This document shows positions 22,063 through 34,995 of a stretch of DNA of 64,000 bases, piece after piece; position 1 is the first letter of the stretch; each line of letters begins with the position of its first letter. The notes below the pieces were generated by a model that had not been told where the DNA came from, searched no databases, and worked only from the letters and a program-made list of their open reading frames with translations. This stretch comes from Daucus carota subsp. sativus (lineage: Eukaryota > Streptophyta > Magnoliopsida > Apiales > Apiaceae): contig NC_030381.2 of the NCBI RefSeq assembly GCF_001625215.2, forward strand, positions 1,265,131-1,329,130, read 5' to 3'. Made by a program: the position numbers and the translations under genes.

Positions 22063-23211
22063 CTAATTAACTATGTTATCAATTGATACACTAGAACAAA
22101 AGCTTGTGACCTTGTGGAAGTGATTCAAAGGTACTGGCAAATCCGGAATCCGTCTCCAGCTGCACTTTGATATATTGCTGATCTCACAAACACATGCCGT
22201 ATAATTCATATGCCGCTCTTCATTGAAAACATACACAAGATCATCCAATCCCACACATTTCAAGCTTGCAAAATTATAATCTTCCTGATGACCATCGAAC
22301 AAACAAGCAAGCAATTCAGCAGGCATTATTGCCAACTCACTAAACTCCATTGTCTTGTCATCAATACTCCACAAATTAAAGCTGACTCCACGGTGATCAT
22401 TGCACAATCCAGCCAATACAAGAAGCTCATTGCACGAAATCAAGAAGGCAAATAAAAGGCCAGGAGGCCTAAGTGTCTGAACTTCACTCCAGACATGCGT
22501 ATCCAAATCAAAAGTAGAGACAAAACCCGAATAAATCCCATAAACATAAAACTTACCATCAAACAAGGCCGATGATAAAGACTGAGATGTATTCCCATTC
22601 CGGAAATCTGCAGGTAAAGGGGAACAATTTTCCCAACAACCACAATGAGGATTATAAATCTCAACAAACAGTCCATCCTCTATATCAACCAAACCACCCA
22701 CAAACTTAACTCCACCTACAACAATAAATCTCGGCAATTCACATCCTTTATCATAAAACGCACCAACCAAAGGATTCAATCTAGGACAGTTCAACATGCA
22801 TGTGACATGCACATCCCGGCTCAAAATCGGACAAAAACTAAAGCTGCTGCCCGAGGTACAAACATAGTATCCATTACATCCCATAAAAGAAGAATCATTT
22901 TGGTGTCGAAAAACAGGGAGATTCAGCCACTTATCGAGATGAGGGTCAAAAGCAAGTAATTGATTGTTTCTTGGAAAAATATTGTTGAGGCCATAGAGAA
23001 ACAAGAAAGGCTTTTTCCGAGTAACCGCCACAGCAGATGAAAAGGTGGAGCTGGTGACAATGGAGTGCCAATGCTTGCAAACCGCGGTGGCGCGTACGAT
23101 GGACGTGAGAGGCAGAATGGAAAGAATGAGCTCAGTGAGATCTGAGCTGAGAGAGTTAAAGCCAGAAACAGAAACCTTGATGACATCTTTGCATATGTTT
23201 GATTCTGCCAT
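22063..23211 (-). CDS. F-box/kelch-repeat protein (At3g24760-like)
   Basis: Intronless gene of 382 residues with an ATG at 23211. F-box proteins are the substrate-recruiting subunits of SCF ubiquitin ligases. Seen: an N-terminal F-box at about residues 18-60 with LSSDLTELILSILPLTSIVR and AVCKHWHSIV, which binds SKP1/ASK; then kelch-like blades, for example LLAFDPHLDKWLNLP, FIVVGG, IYNPHCGCWENCSPLP, ALFDGKFYVYGI and TFDLDTHVWSEV. Length and layout match a conserved plant single-copy-like F-box/kelch gene that I recall as At3g24760, next to CLE41 in Arabidopsis. The substrate is unknown. It is divergent or tail-to-tail with no close partner; the gene to its right is transcribed the same way and ends about 720 bp upstream. 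Confidence 0.92.
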   Translation of the reverse strand: MAESNICKDVIKVSVSGFNSLSSDLTELILSILPLTSIVRATAVCKHWHSIVTSSTFSSAVAVTRKKPFLFLYGLNNIFPRNNQLLAFDPHLDKWLNLPVFRHQNDSSFMGCNGYYVCTSGSSFSFCPILSRDVHVTCMLNCPRLNPLVGAFYDKGCELPRFIVVGGVKFVGGLVDIEDGLFVEIYNPHCGCWENCSPLPADFRNGNTSQSLSSALFDGKFYVYGIYSGFVSTFDLDTHVWSEVQTLRPPGLLFAFLISCNELLVLAGLCNDHRGVSFNLWSIDDKTMEFSELAIMPAELLACLFDGHQEDYNFASLKCVGLDDLVYVFNEERHMNYTACVCEISNISKCSWRRIPDLPVPLNHFHKVTSFCSSVSIDNIVN

Positions 23212-23931
23212 TTTGTTGAATGAGTTGAAGTCAAGTAAACAGATAATGTATGAATGATTTATACAAGTAATGAGTGTTGGTTGAGGAACATGATGGTTGA
23301 CCGTTAAAAACGATATTTGCAGAGTCTAGACGGACGAATAGGGTCAGATGAATGGTCCAGAATCAAAGTTAAATATGTAAAATTATTCAGATAAATGTAC
23401 AAGGGACCTCCAAATGGCTTATTATCTTCAAATCATTGTCATTGCAGACTTGGAGTTAACCTACTGTCAAACGATATTAAGACGATTCCTTTCTACTCCT
23501 TTCATTGTCTGTTAGGAAAACTTTATAATTCATCAATAATTCACCGCAATAAAATACCTATTTTATTACGAAATATTTTTCATTGTGAAATTAGTTAAAT
23601 ATATCAAAAATCAAATATGATGAATTTAAAAAAATTTGTGCAAGAAATATGATAAGGACTCTGTTGATTATTATTATTTTTGCCTAACGAGAGGTGAAGA
23701 TGAGGCATTCAAATTGATAATACTAGAGTACATTTTATGGGAAGAGAGTTAAAACTTCATTGATTACTGGAGAGATTGATGTTCATTGTACAAGAACATA
23801 TCAGATGCTCAATTTATCGTCTGATCTTTCGACAAAATGAATTTATTAACATGAAGGGTACTGAATGAAGCAGCTTTTAGATATATAATTCTATGGATAA
23901 TGCAGGAATTCGCGTTCCTCGGATCTAGTCT

Positions 23932-24709
23932 TCAAAGCTCTAGCACCACAACTGTTGAAATCATAATAGACCAAGTTAGATAAGTACCCACATTATCGAT
24001 CATTGGTATTTATAATCGGTAAGATTAACATATATAAAGGAAATAGGTCTTACAATCTGAGTCCGTGGTGATCCAGCTTCCTGATTTAGCAGGAGTACTA
24101 TGATCACCGCGATGAAGAGGAGTCGAGTTGGAAGAATAAGGTATCATCATATTCTGATTGGTTGTGATTCTTTTAGAAGAAGCCCTTGATAGACAAGAGT
24201 AAACAGATGATGAAGTGGTGGAGCAACTCTCCATATCCCATCTGAAACTGATCTTTGGCGAGTCATTACTCAGCTGACCATCGTCTGGTACTGATTTTAA
24301 TGCTGCTCTAGCTCGAAATTGCAAGACCTGAAACATAATTTCACTCATTTATAAATTATAATTGAGTAATTGACCGCTATATTTAGATGAATATTGATTA
24401 TTGAGGCCTGATGGAACTGATGTTTGTGTTTTGATTTACCTTTCGAGTGATGTACCTCCCTCCTTTCTCAGATTTGGCAGCAGCCGCCCATCTTATAAGC
24501 TCCTTCATTTTCGACAAGGTATTCGTTTTGTCGCTCTTAGCTTTCTCATCTCTTTTTTCGTCGTTGACATACTGGTGTCTAGATGATAGTGCAACATCGA
24601 TGAGAGGTAGAACCTTGGTATTCCCCAAATAATTAACCGGGGCATCTCGTCCTTTGTTGTTACTAATACCTAATCCTTTAACTATATCTTCCTTCGTCAT
24701 CATCTTCAT
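23932..24709 (-). CDS. Conserved plant protein of unknown function (KGLGI / [11 protein letters not shown] family)
   Basis: Three coding exons: 24709-24440, 24327-24054, 23951-23932, giving 187 residues ending FVVLEL. Exon 2 ends in phase 1 and the last exon supplies only six residues and the stop. I recognise this as a small plant-specific family without established function: [10 protein letters not shown] near the start, [68 protein letters not shown] and a terminal TDSDFVVLEL motif. No transmembrane segment or catalytic motif is visible; Ser-rich parts suggest disorder. The start at 24709 is followed by two further Met residues that could also serve. A 5' leader intron (about 24932-24836; donor GTG|GTAAGTCG, acceptor TTCCAG) is plausible, which would place the copia insertion at 24987 in the first leader exon or core promoter. 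Confidence 0.87.
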
Positions 24710-24986
24710 TGTACGGAAGCTCTTCAAATTAATAGATATAAGCAAGTCTCTGCAATGCCTCTTCTTCTCAGTACATTAAAAAAAGTTAACTTCTCACGTC
24801 TTTGATTAGCTTCAACAACAGTATATCTGATTTAGCTGGAAAAAGAACGAAACAAGAAACTTTGTTAGTCAGAGTTTCAATTATCTGATTCTACCATGCA
24901 TGATATCAATATCTGTGATGGCTTCGACTTACCACTCAAACTCTCCTCTTTGGTTCGACAATCAGAGGCTACTCTGCTGCTCTCTT

Positions 24987-25197
24987 TAACACGATTTTAC
25001 CAACTGAGATTTCAGTGTGAAAGGCTTGATTATATTCATTAGTAGCATGAAGGTATATATAGGTACATAGCCTGATACATGGATAAGTTTAAACTACGTC
25101 AAAGTCTATCTATCTGTTTTCCTGTTACTATTGTTACAACTGTATACATATACTTAGAGATGAGGTTTGACTTGATCAGACTGCGGAATGCATGTTA
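24987..25197 (-). repeat. 3' LTR of the copia element
   Basis: 211 bp, identical to 29454-29664 by reading. On the minus strand this is the downstream LTR; it encodes the final residues and stop codon of gag-pol (25176). Confidence 0.95.
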
Positions 25198-28100
25198 CGC
25201 CCCCTCAAGATGGAGGCTCCATTGGAGACTCCCAGCTTGGTGCGAAGATGAAGAAAACTTTGTCGAGAGAGAGGTTTCGTAAGAATGTCAGCAAATTGAT
25301 CCTTAGAGTGAACATGTGCAACACGAAGAGATCCAGCAGCCACTTGTTCACGCACAAAATGATAATCCAAGGAGATGTGCTTCATGCGCGAGTGAAATAC
25401 AGGATTGGAGCTCAAATATGTTGCCCCTGTATTATCACAGTAGATGGTAGGCGGAGATGAAGCAGGAATATGTAACTCAGATAATAGATTTTTAAGCCAA
25501 ATGAGTTCAGCTGCTGCATTAGCGACGGCCTTGTATTCCGCCTCTGAAGAAGACCTCGAAACAGAATTTTGTTTAGATGATTTCCATGAAATTGGATTGG
25601 AACCCAAGTACACAACATAACCTGTAGTGGAACGTCCAGTGTCTCTTTCTCCACCCCAATCTGAATCGCTAAAAGCAGATAATTGTAGCGGAGAATTTTT
25701 GCGCAAGAACAGACCATAATGAATTGTCCCTTTGAGGTATCGCAGGATGCGTTTAAGAGCAACCCAATGGTTTTCAGTAGGAGCATGCATAAATTGAGAT
25801 AATTTATTAACTGCGAAAGACACATCCGGCCGAGTGATTGATAAATATTGTAGCCCTCCAACAAGCTTGCGATATGGAGTAGGATCAATAGATTGAGAGC
25901 CATCATGAAGCACTAAATTTGATGTAGCTGACATAGGCGTAATCATCTCTTTGGCACCATCTAAATGATGTTGCGATAATAAATCAGAAATATGTTTAGC
26001 TTGAGACAAGAATAGACCTGAATTGGTAGGAATAACTTCAACTCCCAGAAAATGATGCAGTGGTCCCAAATCTTTCAGAGAGAATTTTTGATTCAAACAT
26101 GCAACAAACTTATTAACAGACGGCACATTGTTCCCAGTAAGCACAATATCATCCACATAAACCATAAAATAAATAATGATGCCCGCTGAGTGATAAATAA
26201 ATAATGCAGAATCAGCAACAGAACTTTTAAAACCATACTCAAGCAGAAAGGTTTTAAGAGCTTTATACCATTCATGAGATGCCTGTTTTAAACCATAGAT
26301 AGTTCTGCGAAGTCTGCAAATATGATGTGGATATGAAGGGTGCAAAAAGCCTGGAGGTTGGACCATGTATACCTCATCATTCAGGTGCCCGTTAAGGAAT
26401 GCGTTGTTAATGTCCAGTTGACGAGTTGGCCAGCCACGAGAAAGAGCAATACTTAACACAATCCGAATTGTTGCTGGCTTGGTGACCGGGCTAAAAGTTT
26501 CTGAATAATCAACACCCGGACGCTGTTGAAAGCCTTTTGCAACAAGGCGCGCCTTATATTTATTAACAGACCCATCTGGATTTCTTTTAATCCGAAAAAC
26601 CCACTTACACGCTATTGTTGGCTGATTTGATTTTGGCACCAAGTCCCAAGTGCCATTTTTAGTGAGAGCATCAAATTCAAGGGACATTGCTTCGCGCCAG
26701 TGAAGATCCTTTAAAGCTTGTGATACTGATTTAGGCTCTAATGAAGGAGAAATGGGATGAAGGGTGGTATGATTTATGAATTGTGAGTTAAAGTATTTTG
26801 GATTGGGACGTCTAGAACGAGGTTCCGGCAGTAGATTGGGAGAGGGTGAAGGTGGATGAGATACTGAAGTAGACTCAATTTGTGATGAAGCCGAGGGAGG
26901 TGAAGATACAACGGGTGAATTTATTTGACTAGAGGATGAAGACGTGGGACCTTCATGTGAAGCAGGTGGGGTTTCTGTAAAGGAAGCAGTTTGAGTGGTT
27001 TGTGATTGAGGTAAAATAGTGGTAGTTAAAGGTGGTGTAGTAACAACAGTGGGGTTCAAAGGAGGATAGTACGAGTCTGGCACAACTGGGAGAGCAGAAT
27101 CACGCGTCTTATTATGCATAGGAAATTGGGACTCCACAAAATGAACATGTCGTGAGTGATACAGACGATTATGATTGAGATCAAGGCACTTGTAGGAGGA
27201 CTTAGAAGGAGAGTATCCTAAGAAAATACATGGCACAGATTTAGGTTGTAGTTTCGAGTTATTGTATGGACGAAGCCATGGATAACAAAGACAACCGAAA
27301 ATCTTTAACCGTGAGTAATTTGGTGATTTACCAAAGAGTGACTCAAACGGGGTGCAATACTGATTGGTTCTGGATGGCAAACGATTGATGAGATATGTTG
27401 CCGCTTGGAAAGCATGAGACCAGAAGGTTAAAGGTAGTGATGCCTGATGTAAAAGAGTGAGACCTGTTTGGACAATATGACCATGACGACGTTCAGCCAT
27501 GCCATTGTGTTCAGGAGTGTGTGGAGGAGTAGTAAAATGTGAGATGCCTTGAGAATTCAGAAAAGAAGCAAGTGCGACAAATTCGCCACCATTATCTGAA
27601 AAAATAGATTTAATGGATAAATTAAAGAATTTTTCCACAACCTGTTTGAACTGAATAAAGACATGGTGCACATCTGATTTTTGTTTTATAGGATAAAGCC
27701 ATATGTATTTGGTGTAGTGATCAACAAATAAGAGATAATATTTAAATTTATCAATGGAAGTGACAGCAGGGCCCCAAACATCAGTATATATCAATTCTAA
27801 AGGGCGAGAACTTGTCATTGATGAAACACCAAAAGGTTGTTTATGACTTTTATTACAGTTGCAGGCATTACATGAAAACAGTGAATCAGATGGAATAGAA
27901 CTAACTAAATTATTTGATAGAAGCAAATGCCTCAGAACAGGGAAAGCTGGGTGGCCCAGCCGATTGTGCCAAGATTCAATCAACGTGGAGTTGGTGACAT
28001 TTATTTGAGGAGACATGAGATTTTGTGGAATAGAATGAGCATAATAGACATCATTGTAATTCTCCCCGCGCAGTAGTACCACTCCCGTTTTGAGGTCCTT

Positions 28101-29360
28101 GACCTGAAACTGTAAGGGAAAAAATTCAATTGAAACATTGTTAGTGTTGCAGAATTTTGCCACTGAGATGAGATTTTTGTTTAAAGAAGGAACACATAAA
28201 ACATCATTTAATATGAAATTTTTTGCATCAGAATTTAAATGAGAGGTTCCTGTATGTGTTATTGGAAGACCTGAACCATTGCCGATCAAAACTTCTTCTG
28301 GACCTCCATAATCTGAAAAAGAAGTGTAATTAGTTGGGTCATTCGTGATATGATGTGAAGCGCCTGTATCAAACAGCCATTGTTGTTTCTGATTTGGTTG
28401 AAGCATGGTGTTATTAACTGCAGGTGTTGGATTCTGGATATCATTGTCCTTCAAAAAACGAGCTAGTTGTCGGCACTCTTTGGTGGCATGTCCTTGGCGT
28501 TGACAAAATTGACAATAGGGACGGTTATTTTTGATATAGGACTGAGTCTGCTTGTTGAAATATTGCTGATTGTTTCGGCCAGAGTGGGAGCCATAAGGGC
28601 GTCCTGGAGATGATTGATTCCAAGATGAATTTGTACGAGGAGTAAATGATGAGTTTGAATACATACCTCGTGAATTATGATTAACTTTCTGTGTGAAGTT
28701 TGCAGTCACAACAGTAGGCTCAGGAACTTTATTTTTCAGGCCTCGTTCATGGTCAACAAGTTGTTCGTGAAGAGCAGCAAATGTCATAGGTGCCTCACGT
28801 ACTTTGATGGCTGATCGAATGTTACTGTATTCATCACTGAGACCATTTAGAGTCAATAGTACGAGATCGTCGTCCGCCATTGGATGACCTGCAATGGCAA
28901 GGTCATCAGCTGTTGTGCGTATATCTCTGAGATACTCTGAGATGGGCCTGGAGCCACATGGGTTTGAAAGGAGATGACTTTTGAGAGACATTACTCGTGA
29001 CCTTGATTTGTTTGCGAACATGATAACAATTCGCTCCCACATTTCTTTGGCAGAGAGAGCAGTTGAAACAAGTGGTTGTATGGTCTCATGGCAACTTCCT
29101 AGGAGTGCACTCAAAATGATTTTATCTTGTCTGTTCCATACCATAAAGGCAGGATTGGGTACATTATCTTTTAAAAATTGCGCCGGAATTTCGACTGTCC
29201 CATCGATGTAGCTTATCACTCCAAGACCAATTAGAGTTGATTTCACCTGTGTGCTCCATACAGGGAAATTGTTTTGAGTTAATTTCGTTGGTAAATGTGT
29301 AGGGGCATTGAGATGAATGATTTCTGTGTCTGAGGTAACAGTTTGGGTTGAGGAAGCCAT
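25176..29360 (-). CDS. Ty1/copia gag-pol polyprotein
   Basis: Uninterrupted frame of 1394 residues starting with ATG at 29360. Domains in order: gag with a UBN2-like region (about residues 20-230); CCHC zinc knuckle [14 protein letters not shown] (about 283-296); aspartic protease with LFDTGASHH (about 328); integrase with the HHCC zinc region (about 450-490) and a core containing the SDNGGEF block (about 590); reverse transcriptase from about residue 880 with the catalytic YVDD box (about 1068); and RNase H with SDSDWGG (about 1233) and SSSEAEY. The integrase-before-RT order defines Ty1/copia. All catalytic signatures look intact, so the copy may be autonomous. Confidence 0.97.
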   Translation of the reverse strand: MASSTQTVTSDTEIIHLNAPTHLPTKLTQNNFPVWSTQVKSTLIGLGVISYIDGTVEIPAQFLKDNVPNPAFMVWNRQDKIILSALLGSCHETIQPLVSTALSAKEMWERIVIMFANKSRSRVMSLKSHLLSNPCGSRPISEYLRDIRTTADDLAIAGHPMADDDLVLLTLNGLSDEYSNIRSAIKVREAPMTFAALHEQLVDHERGLKNKVPEPTVVTANFTQKVNHNSRGMYSNSSFTPRTNSSWNQSSPGRPYGSHSGRNNQQYFNKQTQSYIKNNRPYCQFCQRQGHATKECRQLARFLKDNDIQNPTPAVNNTMLQPNQKQQWLFDTGASHHITNDPTNYTSFSDYGGPEEVLIGNGSGLPITHTGTSHLNSDAKNFILNDVLCVPSLNKNLISVAKFCNTNNVSIEFFPLQFQVKDLKTGVVLLRGENYNDVYYAHSIPQNLMSPQINVTNSTLIESWHNRLGHPAFPVLRHLLLSNNLVSSIPSDSLFSCNACNCNKSHKQPFGVSSMTSSRPLELIYTDVWGPAVTSIDKFKYYLLFVDHYTKYIWLYPIKQKSDVHHVFIQFKQVVEKFFNLSIKSIFSDNGGEFVALASFLNSQGISHFTTPPHTPEHNGMAERRHGHIVQTGLTLLHQASLPLTFWSHAFQAATYLINRLPSRTNQYCTPFESLFGKSPNYSRLKIFGCLCYPWLRPYNNSKLQPKSVPCIFLGYSPSKSSYKCLDLNHNRLYHSRHVHFVESQFPMHNKTRDSALPVVPDSYYPPLNPTVVTTPPLTTTILPQSQTTQTASFTETPPASHEGPTSSSSSQINSPVVSSPPSASSQIESTSVSHPPSPSPNLLPEPRSRRPNPKYFNSQFINHTTLHPISPSLEPKSVSQALKDLHWREAMSLEFDALTKNGTWDLVPKSNQPTIACKWVFRIKRNPDGSVNKYKARLVAKGFQQRPGVDYSETFSPVTKPATIRIVLSIALSRGWPTRQLDINNAFLNGHLNDEVYMVQPPGFLHPSYPHHICRLRRTIYGLKQASHEWYKALKTFLLEYGFKSSVADSALFIYHSAGIIIYFMVYVDDIVLTGNNVPSVNKFVACLNQKFSLKDLGPLHHFLGVEVIPTNSGLFLSQAKHISDLLSQHHLDGAKEMITPMSATSNLVLHDGSQSIDPTPYRKLVGGLQYLSITRPDVSFAVNKLSQFMHAPTENHWVALKRILRYLKGTIHYGLFLRKNSPLQLSAFSDSDWGGERDTGRSTTGYVVYLGSNPISWKSSKQNSVSRSSSEAEYKAVANAAAELIWLKNLLSELHIPASSPPTIYCDNTGATYLSSNPVFHSRMKHISLDYHFVREQVAAGSLRVAHVHSKDQFADILTKPLSRQSFLHLRTKLGVSNGASILRGRNMHSAV

Positions 29361-29440
29361 TGAAAAATTGTTTGAGATTAAGATGGTTCAGAATGTAAAG
29401 ATTGTTTGTTTGCGGATCTAGTGGTTGTTAAACCGATAAT

Positions 29441-29453
29441 GGCTCTGATACCA
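29441..29453 (-). other. Primer-binding site (tRNA-iMet)
   Basis: On the minus strand TGGTATCAGAGCC follows the LTR end directly. This is complementary to the 3' end of initiator tRNA-Met, the usual primer of plant copia elements. Confidence 0.93.
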
Positions 29454-29664
29454 TAACACGATTTTACCAACTGAGATTTCAGTGTGAAAGGCTTGATTAT
29501 ATTCATTAGTAGCATGAAGGTATATATAGGTACATAGCCTGATACATGGATAAGTTTAAACTACGTCAAAGTCTATCTATCTGTTTTCCTGTTACTATTG
29601 TTACAACTGTATACATATACTTAGAGATGAGGTTTGACTTGATCAGACTGCGGAATGCATGTTA
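29454..29664 (-). repeat. 5' LTR of the copia element
   Basis: 211 bp upstream LTR in the sense of transcription; the promoter of the element is expected here. Followed on the minus strand directly by the primer-binding site. Confidence 0.95.
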
Positions 29665-29669
29665 CTCTT

Positions 29670-31352
29670 TTGGTGGTTCATCTGCCACTTCTCCGAACCG
29701 ATATTCTGTTATATATATTACTTTGGATCAGGATTCAGGACTACCATACATTATATAAGTATTTGCTTTGCAATTTATAAAGAAATATGCTCATGGGATA
29801 GAATGGTCAAATGGACAGAGAACAGGAGATCTAGCTGTGCTGTCTCTATGCAAGAGATTCTTTTGTCCGAAAAAGACTACTTATTTTATAAGACCTTTTC
29901 GAGGAAGAGACAATGAGCCAATACTTGACTCAATCTAACCAGATGGCTCGACAACCAGGCTGTAAGTGGGACTACTTGGCTCACTTATTACTCGTATGAT
30001 CCAAGAGTGCAGATCAAAGTTGCAGAAATGCTAGTGTAGATATCAAGTCATCATGTTGTCATTAACCAGTTAATCAAATATTACAGGATCCTGATCGAGT
30101 TGAGTGAAATCTTTCAACTCCTGCCATACATGTGTACAGTTATCGGCTCATCGTAACCTAATAACGTGGCATAAATTGAAGGCCCGTCTCATGGTCTGTT
30201 TCGCGGATTAGACAAGCGGTCATGGTTCGCGATATCATGAATGCAAGTTGTTCTTTGGCTGTCATGTGGAGAGAGCAATGCAGGTTGCTTATCCTCTTAA
30301 TATGACCAGTATTTGTTTGCAGATCTGGGTTCTCATAATACATATTCCCAAATGTATACAAATATTATTATGCTTTTGTTATAATTGAATAGGTCCGTTA
30401 AGCAGAACTAGCTCGTTTTTCTGACAAAATTCGAACCCTCAACTTCCGTTAAGTGAAATGAGAAAGTATCTGATAAACTCTGCGAGCAAAGGTATACGAA
30501 TATTACTGTATGTGTTATTCTCTGCACAGCTCTGATGACCCCATGTGAGGAAGAAGATATTTTAGCACTAAAAGAAGACTGATAAGAATCCACACATGGT
30601 GGGTGGACAAGAGAAAGAGATGCTGTATTCACATTATTCTTGATAAAATATGAGCATTTTAGTTTTGGCAGTATAGTTGTTGTATACATAAACTCTGAAA
30701 CTGGAAGAAGCTTGCAGCAGCTGTATTATTGAACTTGTCATGTGAGCATGTGTTTGAGCTTTCCCAAACCTTTCCTTCTCACATGTCTACAATAGATTTA
30801 AGAGGAAGATGACGTGTCCAACCACCATCCACCTAAAGGCCTGGGGCTTGACGGTGGCATCGACGCAGCACTTCAGGATTCCCCATTTCTACCCAAATGT
30901 TGGAAGTTTCATTGCTATACACAAGACAACAAATGCTATAATAAAGTGATTACAAAAATCTCTAAATGCGGAAAACACCCCCCACAACAACAGACATTCA
31001 ACAAAAAGAACTTTATCAGACTAAGATCTTAAACAAAATGATCAGCGATAAGCTTACTCATCTCCTGAACTCGAGCAACAAGTCATGCAATTTCTTTTAG
31101 AAGCAAAATACCATTAAAAGTAAGGGAAAACAATAGATGTCTAAATTCAAAAAAAAAAATCATATTACATGAGAGGATTATAAAAAGTTAATTTAACATG
31201 TGTCAAATACAATAGCTTATAAAACATATTGATTAATTCATCCATCCATTACAAGCATGCCAACACTAAGTTAAGGTAAGCTACATTCCTTAAAATTGCT
31301 GCCCTGATAAAACCACGGACAATTCCAAAAGAAAATCCCCAGGCCACCACAC
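29670..31352. other. Intergenic region without recognised gene
   Basis: Original upstream region of the 23.9-24.7 kb gene, now separated from it by the copia element, plus the 3' flank of LSM5. The frames at 30158-30361 and 30408-30689 (minus) and 30814-31032 (plus) show no motif or conservation that I recognise. Confidence 0.45.
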
Positions 31353-34178
31353 TCATTCTGGATCAGGAGAACCACCAGGGACAAGCTGCATGATACAGCA
31401 CATATTAGAAGCGACTTGAGGGATATGAATAGTAGCGAAGTATTTGTTGCATAGAAGTTAATAACGAAGAACCTGTGACCATTTAAATATTTTATATAAC
31501 CAATAACTAAAAAGAAATTTGAATTTGTCTATGCCCAAGGACAGTAAGAAGCTAGATGCCTAGATCCATTGTTCTGTAGATCAATAGTTCAACAAGTATT
31601 ATAGTTTATAGATGCTGATGGGGGAGAATTGATAAATCTATATGCATGAAAAAAAATGAGCTCAAAAAATATGGAAGAAATGCTCGCACTCGTGGAAATG
31701 AACAATAAGTTATCCAAGCACTTACAATCGCAATGTTGTTTCCATTAAGCAAGATCTGATCCAGCTTTGTTACTCTACGTCCTTCAGCAGTGAATTCACT
31801 GTATTCAGGAGATAGTAGTAGTAAGGAAATAGAAAGACTACAGACATTACAAGGCAGTTCAGCAAAACAAATTTACTCAATCGTATTTTCAGTGAATTTA
31901 TCAAAAAGGTTAAATAATAAAGAAAACTAATAGAGAACTCAAATTGATTACAGAAATCACAAGACAAATCAGAAAGATTGAAATAACTGGGCAATAATTG
32001 CACATATAAGTCATCCCTTCTACTCTTCACACCAGCAAAGAAAAAGGAGCTAGTAAGCTAGGTTTTTTTGGACACTGGCTTTGCACCGACTCCACTAAAG
32101 CAACAAAGACCAATAAGTGCTAAAACGGAAATTCATCCCTCTAAAAGACAAACCTACCCATAGAAATGTAAGGGCCAATTGTGTATCAAAAAGAGCATGT
32201 CCTGTGATTCTAATTCAACATCCAATACATAAGGATAAGATTAATTTGTCAGTCCAAATGTTTTTATGTTTGAAATAATCGAGGCCTTGATCAGGGGCAT
32301 ATACATCAATACTAGATATGAAGCTTTCTTAAGCATCATGTAGATACATATAGCCTCTCCACACCAAAAAAAAGAGAGAAACTTCCGGTGTTCGGCTTGA
32401 TCACAAGATTCATTTTGACAGACATTAAAAATCAAATGATTTCATTTAACTCCTACAATGTATCAGAAATTCATAAAATGTTAGTTCTTCTGATAGTATA
32501 TATAACATCTTTACAAAGTCCTCTTGAAAGTATGATGGGAGAACAAGATTATTCTTCAGCTTTTGGTGAGAAAAATATAGACTATTAGGTAATGCAAACG
32601 CTAGCCAAAACAAGCTCAGTGGAATCCCAGCTACGGAGCTACCTAGAGGAAAACTTCTAATGAGCATCCACTCAGCTAAACAAGCTAAGGAGATACAAAT
32701 GGTCAAAGTTTATGCAGTGAGCTGTAACAATTAGTGCTCTGTTTGGGGTTTTTGCTAAGTTCTACTCTAGAAAATTCTGTTTCTAGTGGAGTGTCAATTG
32801 AGGAAGGATGCATAGACTCGCAAAGATTTTCTCTTTCAGAGAGTATTTCATTAATTTTCAATCCGCTCAGTCATAACCATGTAAGGTTAAAAAAACATTT
32901 CACAAAGAACGGAGTCTTGAACACACTAATAGATTAGACGAATTAAAAAGAAACCAACTTTATCAAATGCACATCCAATTACGAGAATACAATAGTAGTC
33001 TTTAGCTTTTGGTAGGAAAGATAGTAAATTGATTACAATAGATAATATTTAGCTCAAATGTACATACTTCAATTATTCTATATGCAACTGTCAACCAAAC
33101 AAACACAGTGTAATCCCAGCTACGAAGAGAAAAACTTATCCAAATATGAGATACCATTCGTACAGTCAAAGAGGAGAATCTATTCTTCTTAAACTAAAGA
33201 AGGACAACTTATGGAACTCTTACATCGCTCCCGATCTAAAGATTCACAAGAAACTGATCCAAGTTCCAACATATCACAACATCACAAGATATTGAGACTT
33301 GAGCACTTCAATTAATTATCGAGTAGAAACTACAAAATGATTACATGTACTGTATTAAACTGAATCCAAATTTAAAAGAAGGCACCTAAAACTTGTACTT
33401 TTTAAACTAAGGCTTTCTATTGAAAGTCTTGACAATATAGCAAGGAATATAAAGGGATTAGTTAAGCAAAATCCAGATTCAACTATCCAATGTTAAACAG
33501 CTTCAACTTCAAGTGTTACATCCAATTCTCCATTTTAACAATTTACGTAAATCAGACTCTAAATGCTTAACACATTACGAAATTCTATTGATAACACAGA
33601 CTTTCTAGTAAAAATAAACAACAGGCACACCAGATTAATATTATTTTTCCTCAGTCCACGACATTCCAAAACAAGCATCAAAAGCAATGTAGTAACTCAC
33701 TGAAAGTGCAATAACATGTTACATCCCACTCTAGAAAAACCAATTTCATCACTCACAGTAAACTCCTCAATAGTTTCATTCACGTAACAAAAAAATCCTC
33801 AATAACCCTAAATTTTTCCTTAACCTAAAGTCTCGCACTTTACAGTCAAACCAAAACATAATTTCTTGAACCCCTTTACATAAATAAGAAAGAAAAAAAA
33901 AGGCTTATTACACTTACTATTCAGTGACATCTTCGAGAACCATGTTGACATAAACATCAAAACCCCTGAGAGTTCCAACTAGCTCCTTGTCTCCTTTCAT
34001 TATCACCCAAATCTTTGACCCAATACATCGATCTATCAGCTCTGTAATCCAAACCCCAAAACAAACACTAATTAATAAAAAAAATCTTGAAAAAAATTGA
34101 TGAGTTGCAGTATATAAAAATAAAAAGAGGGGTTTCGAGTAAACCTGAAGGGAGAAGTTGAGAAGGGTTGTTAGCCAT
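31353..34178 (-). CDS. LSM5: U6 snRNA-associated Sm-like protein LSM5 (SAD1)
   Basis: Four coding exons: 34178-34145, 34041-33918, 31798-31726, 31385-31353, giving 87 residues, the family's normal size. LSm5 is a subunit of the LSm1-7 ring (cytoplasmic decapping) and the LSm2-8 ring (U6 snRNP, splicing). In Arabidopsis LSM5 is SAD1, whose weakening makes plants hypersensitive to ABA and drought. Seen: [20 protein letters not shown], Sm1 motif with [20 protein letters not shown] then VNMVLEDV, and Sm2 motif with [19 protein letters not shown]. Intron 2 is long (33917-31799, 2.1 kb). The last exon encodes only ten residues. Frames across all joints are consistent. Confidence 0.95.
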
Positions 34179-34995
34179 GGCTCTGACAATAAATTGTGTT
34201 GTATAATTGTATGAGATAATCGATCTCTCTGCTGTTTGATTTTATATTTTGGCTAAATTCTCTTGCAGGCAGGTTTAAGTAGCAAAAATTACTCCCGCCT
34301 CGAAATCAATCTGGTCAAATTAATAATTATGTTAAATTTTAACATAATATAAAAAGTATATTTTCTCTTTCAAAAAAAGTATATTTTTATCTTCATTTTA
34401 AATATGTTAATAAAAATAATTTTAATAAATCCAAATATCAAGATTATTACAGAATCATACTTTTATTCTATAAGATAATCTTCAAACTTAGAGATCATTT
34501 GGAAATTGAATTAATGATTAATATATTTGAATGATTTTAATACTTGATATATCTGAATTATGAATAAATAATATTATTTGATGAATAATATTTGAAATAT
34601 TTTAATAATATATTACAAATATGATTATTCGTTTTAATAAAACAAATTTATATAAATTTGAATAAAGTATATACCAATTTTAGAATGACTACGTCAATTA
34701 TATATAATAATAATTCATAATAAGAAATACGATAGTCAAATAATCTTAATAAGTTACAAGTTATTTGACACCCTTAGGAGTTTGTTGTGAAAAGCACATG
34801 TAAGTGTGGACTAAGAAGGAGTACCAATTTTTGCTGCTTGTTTCTGGGTTGATAAAATTAATTAATAATATATGTTTCTGAGTTCGAAAAAATTATAAAA
34901 TTGATTGTTGATTATAATTTTTCTTTATTTCAAAACATTGTATTTTGAATAATTAAGTCATATTAGTCATTTCAACACTTTTTAATTACTTTTTC
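34179..34995. other. LSM5 upstream flank
   Basis: Presumed LSM5 promoter close to the start codon followed by very AT-rich sequence without a gene. Confidence 0.45.

Larger units (their letters stand above)
24987..29664 (-). mobile_element. Complete Ty1/copia LTR retrotransposon
   Basis: 4678 bp element, coded on the minus strand, with two 211 bp LTRs that I read as identical (24987-25197 and 29454-29664), LTR ends TAACA...TGTTA, and a perfect 5 bp target duplication CTCTT (24982-24986, 29665-29669). An initiator-tRNA-Met primer-binding site lies next to the 5' LTR (29441-29453), and a G-rich polypurine tract next to the 3' LTR (25198-25209). The single gag-pol frame is uninterrupted. Identical LTRs imply a recent insertion. 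It lies about 280 bp upstream of the neighbouring gene's ATG, in the same orientation. Confidence 0.97.

Noticed and set aside
22923-23234. 103-codon minus-strand frame overlapping the F-box gene
   Set aside because: Shadow of the F-box/kelch gene in another frame.
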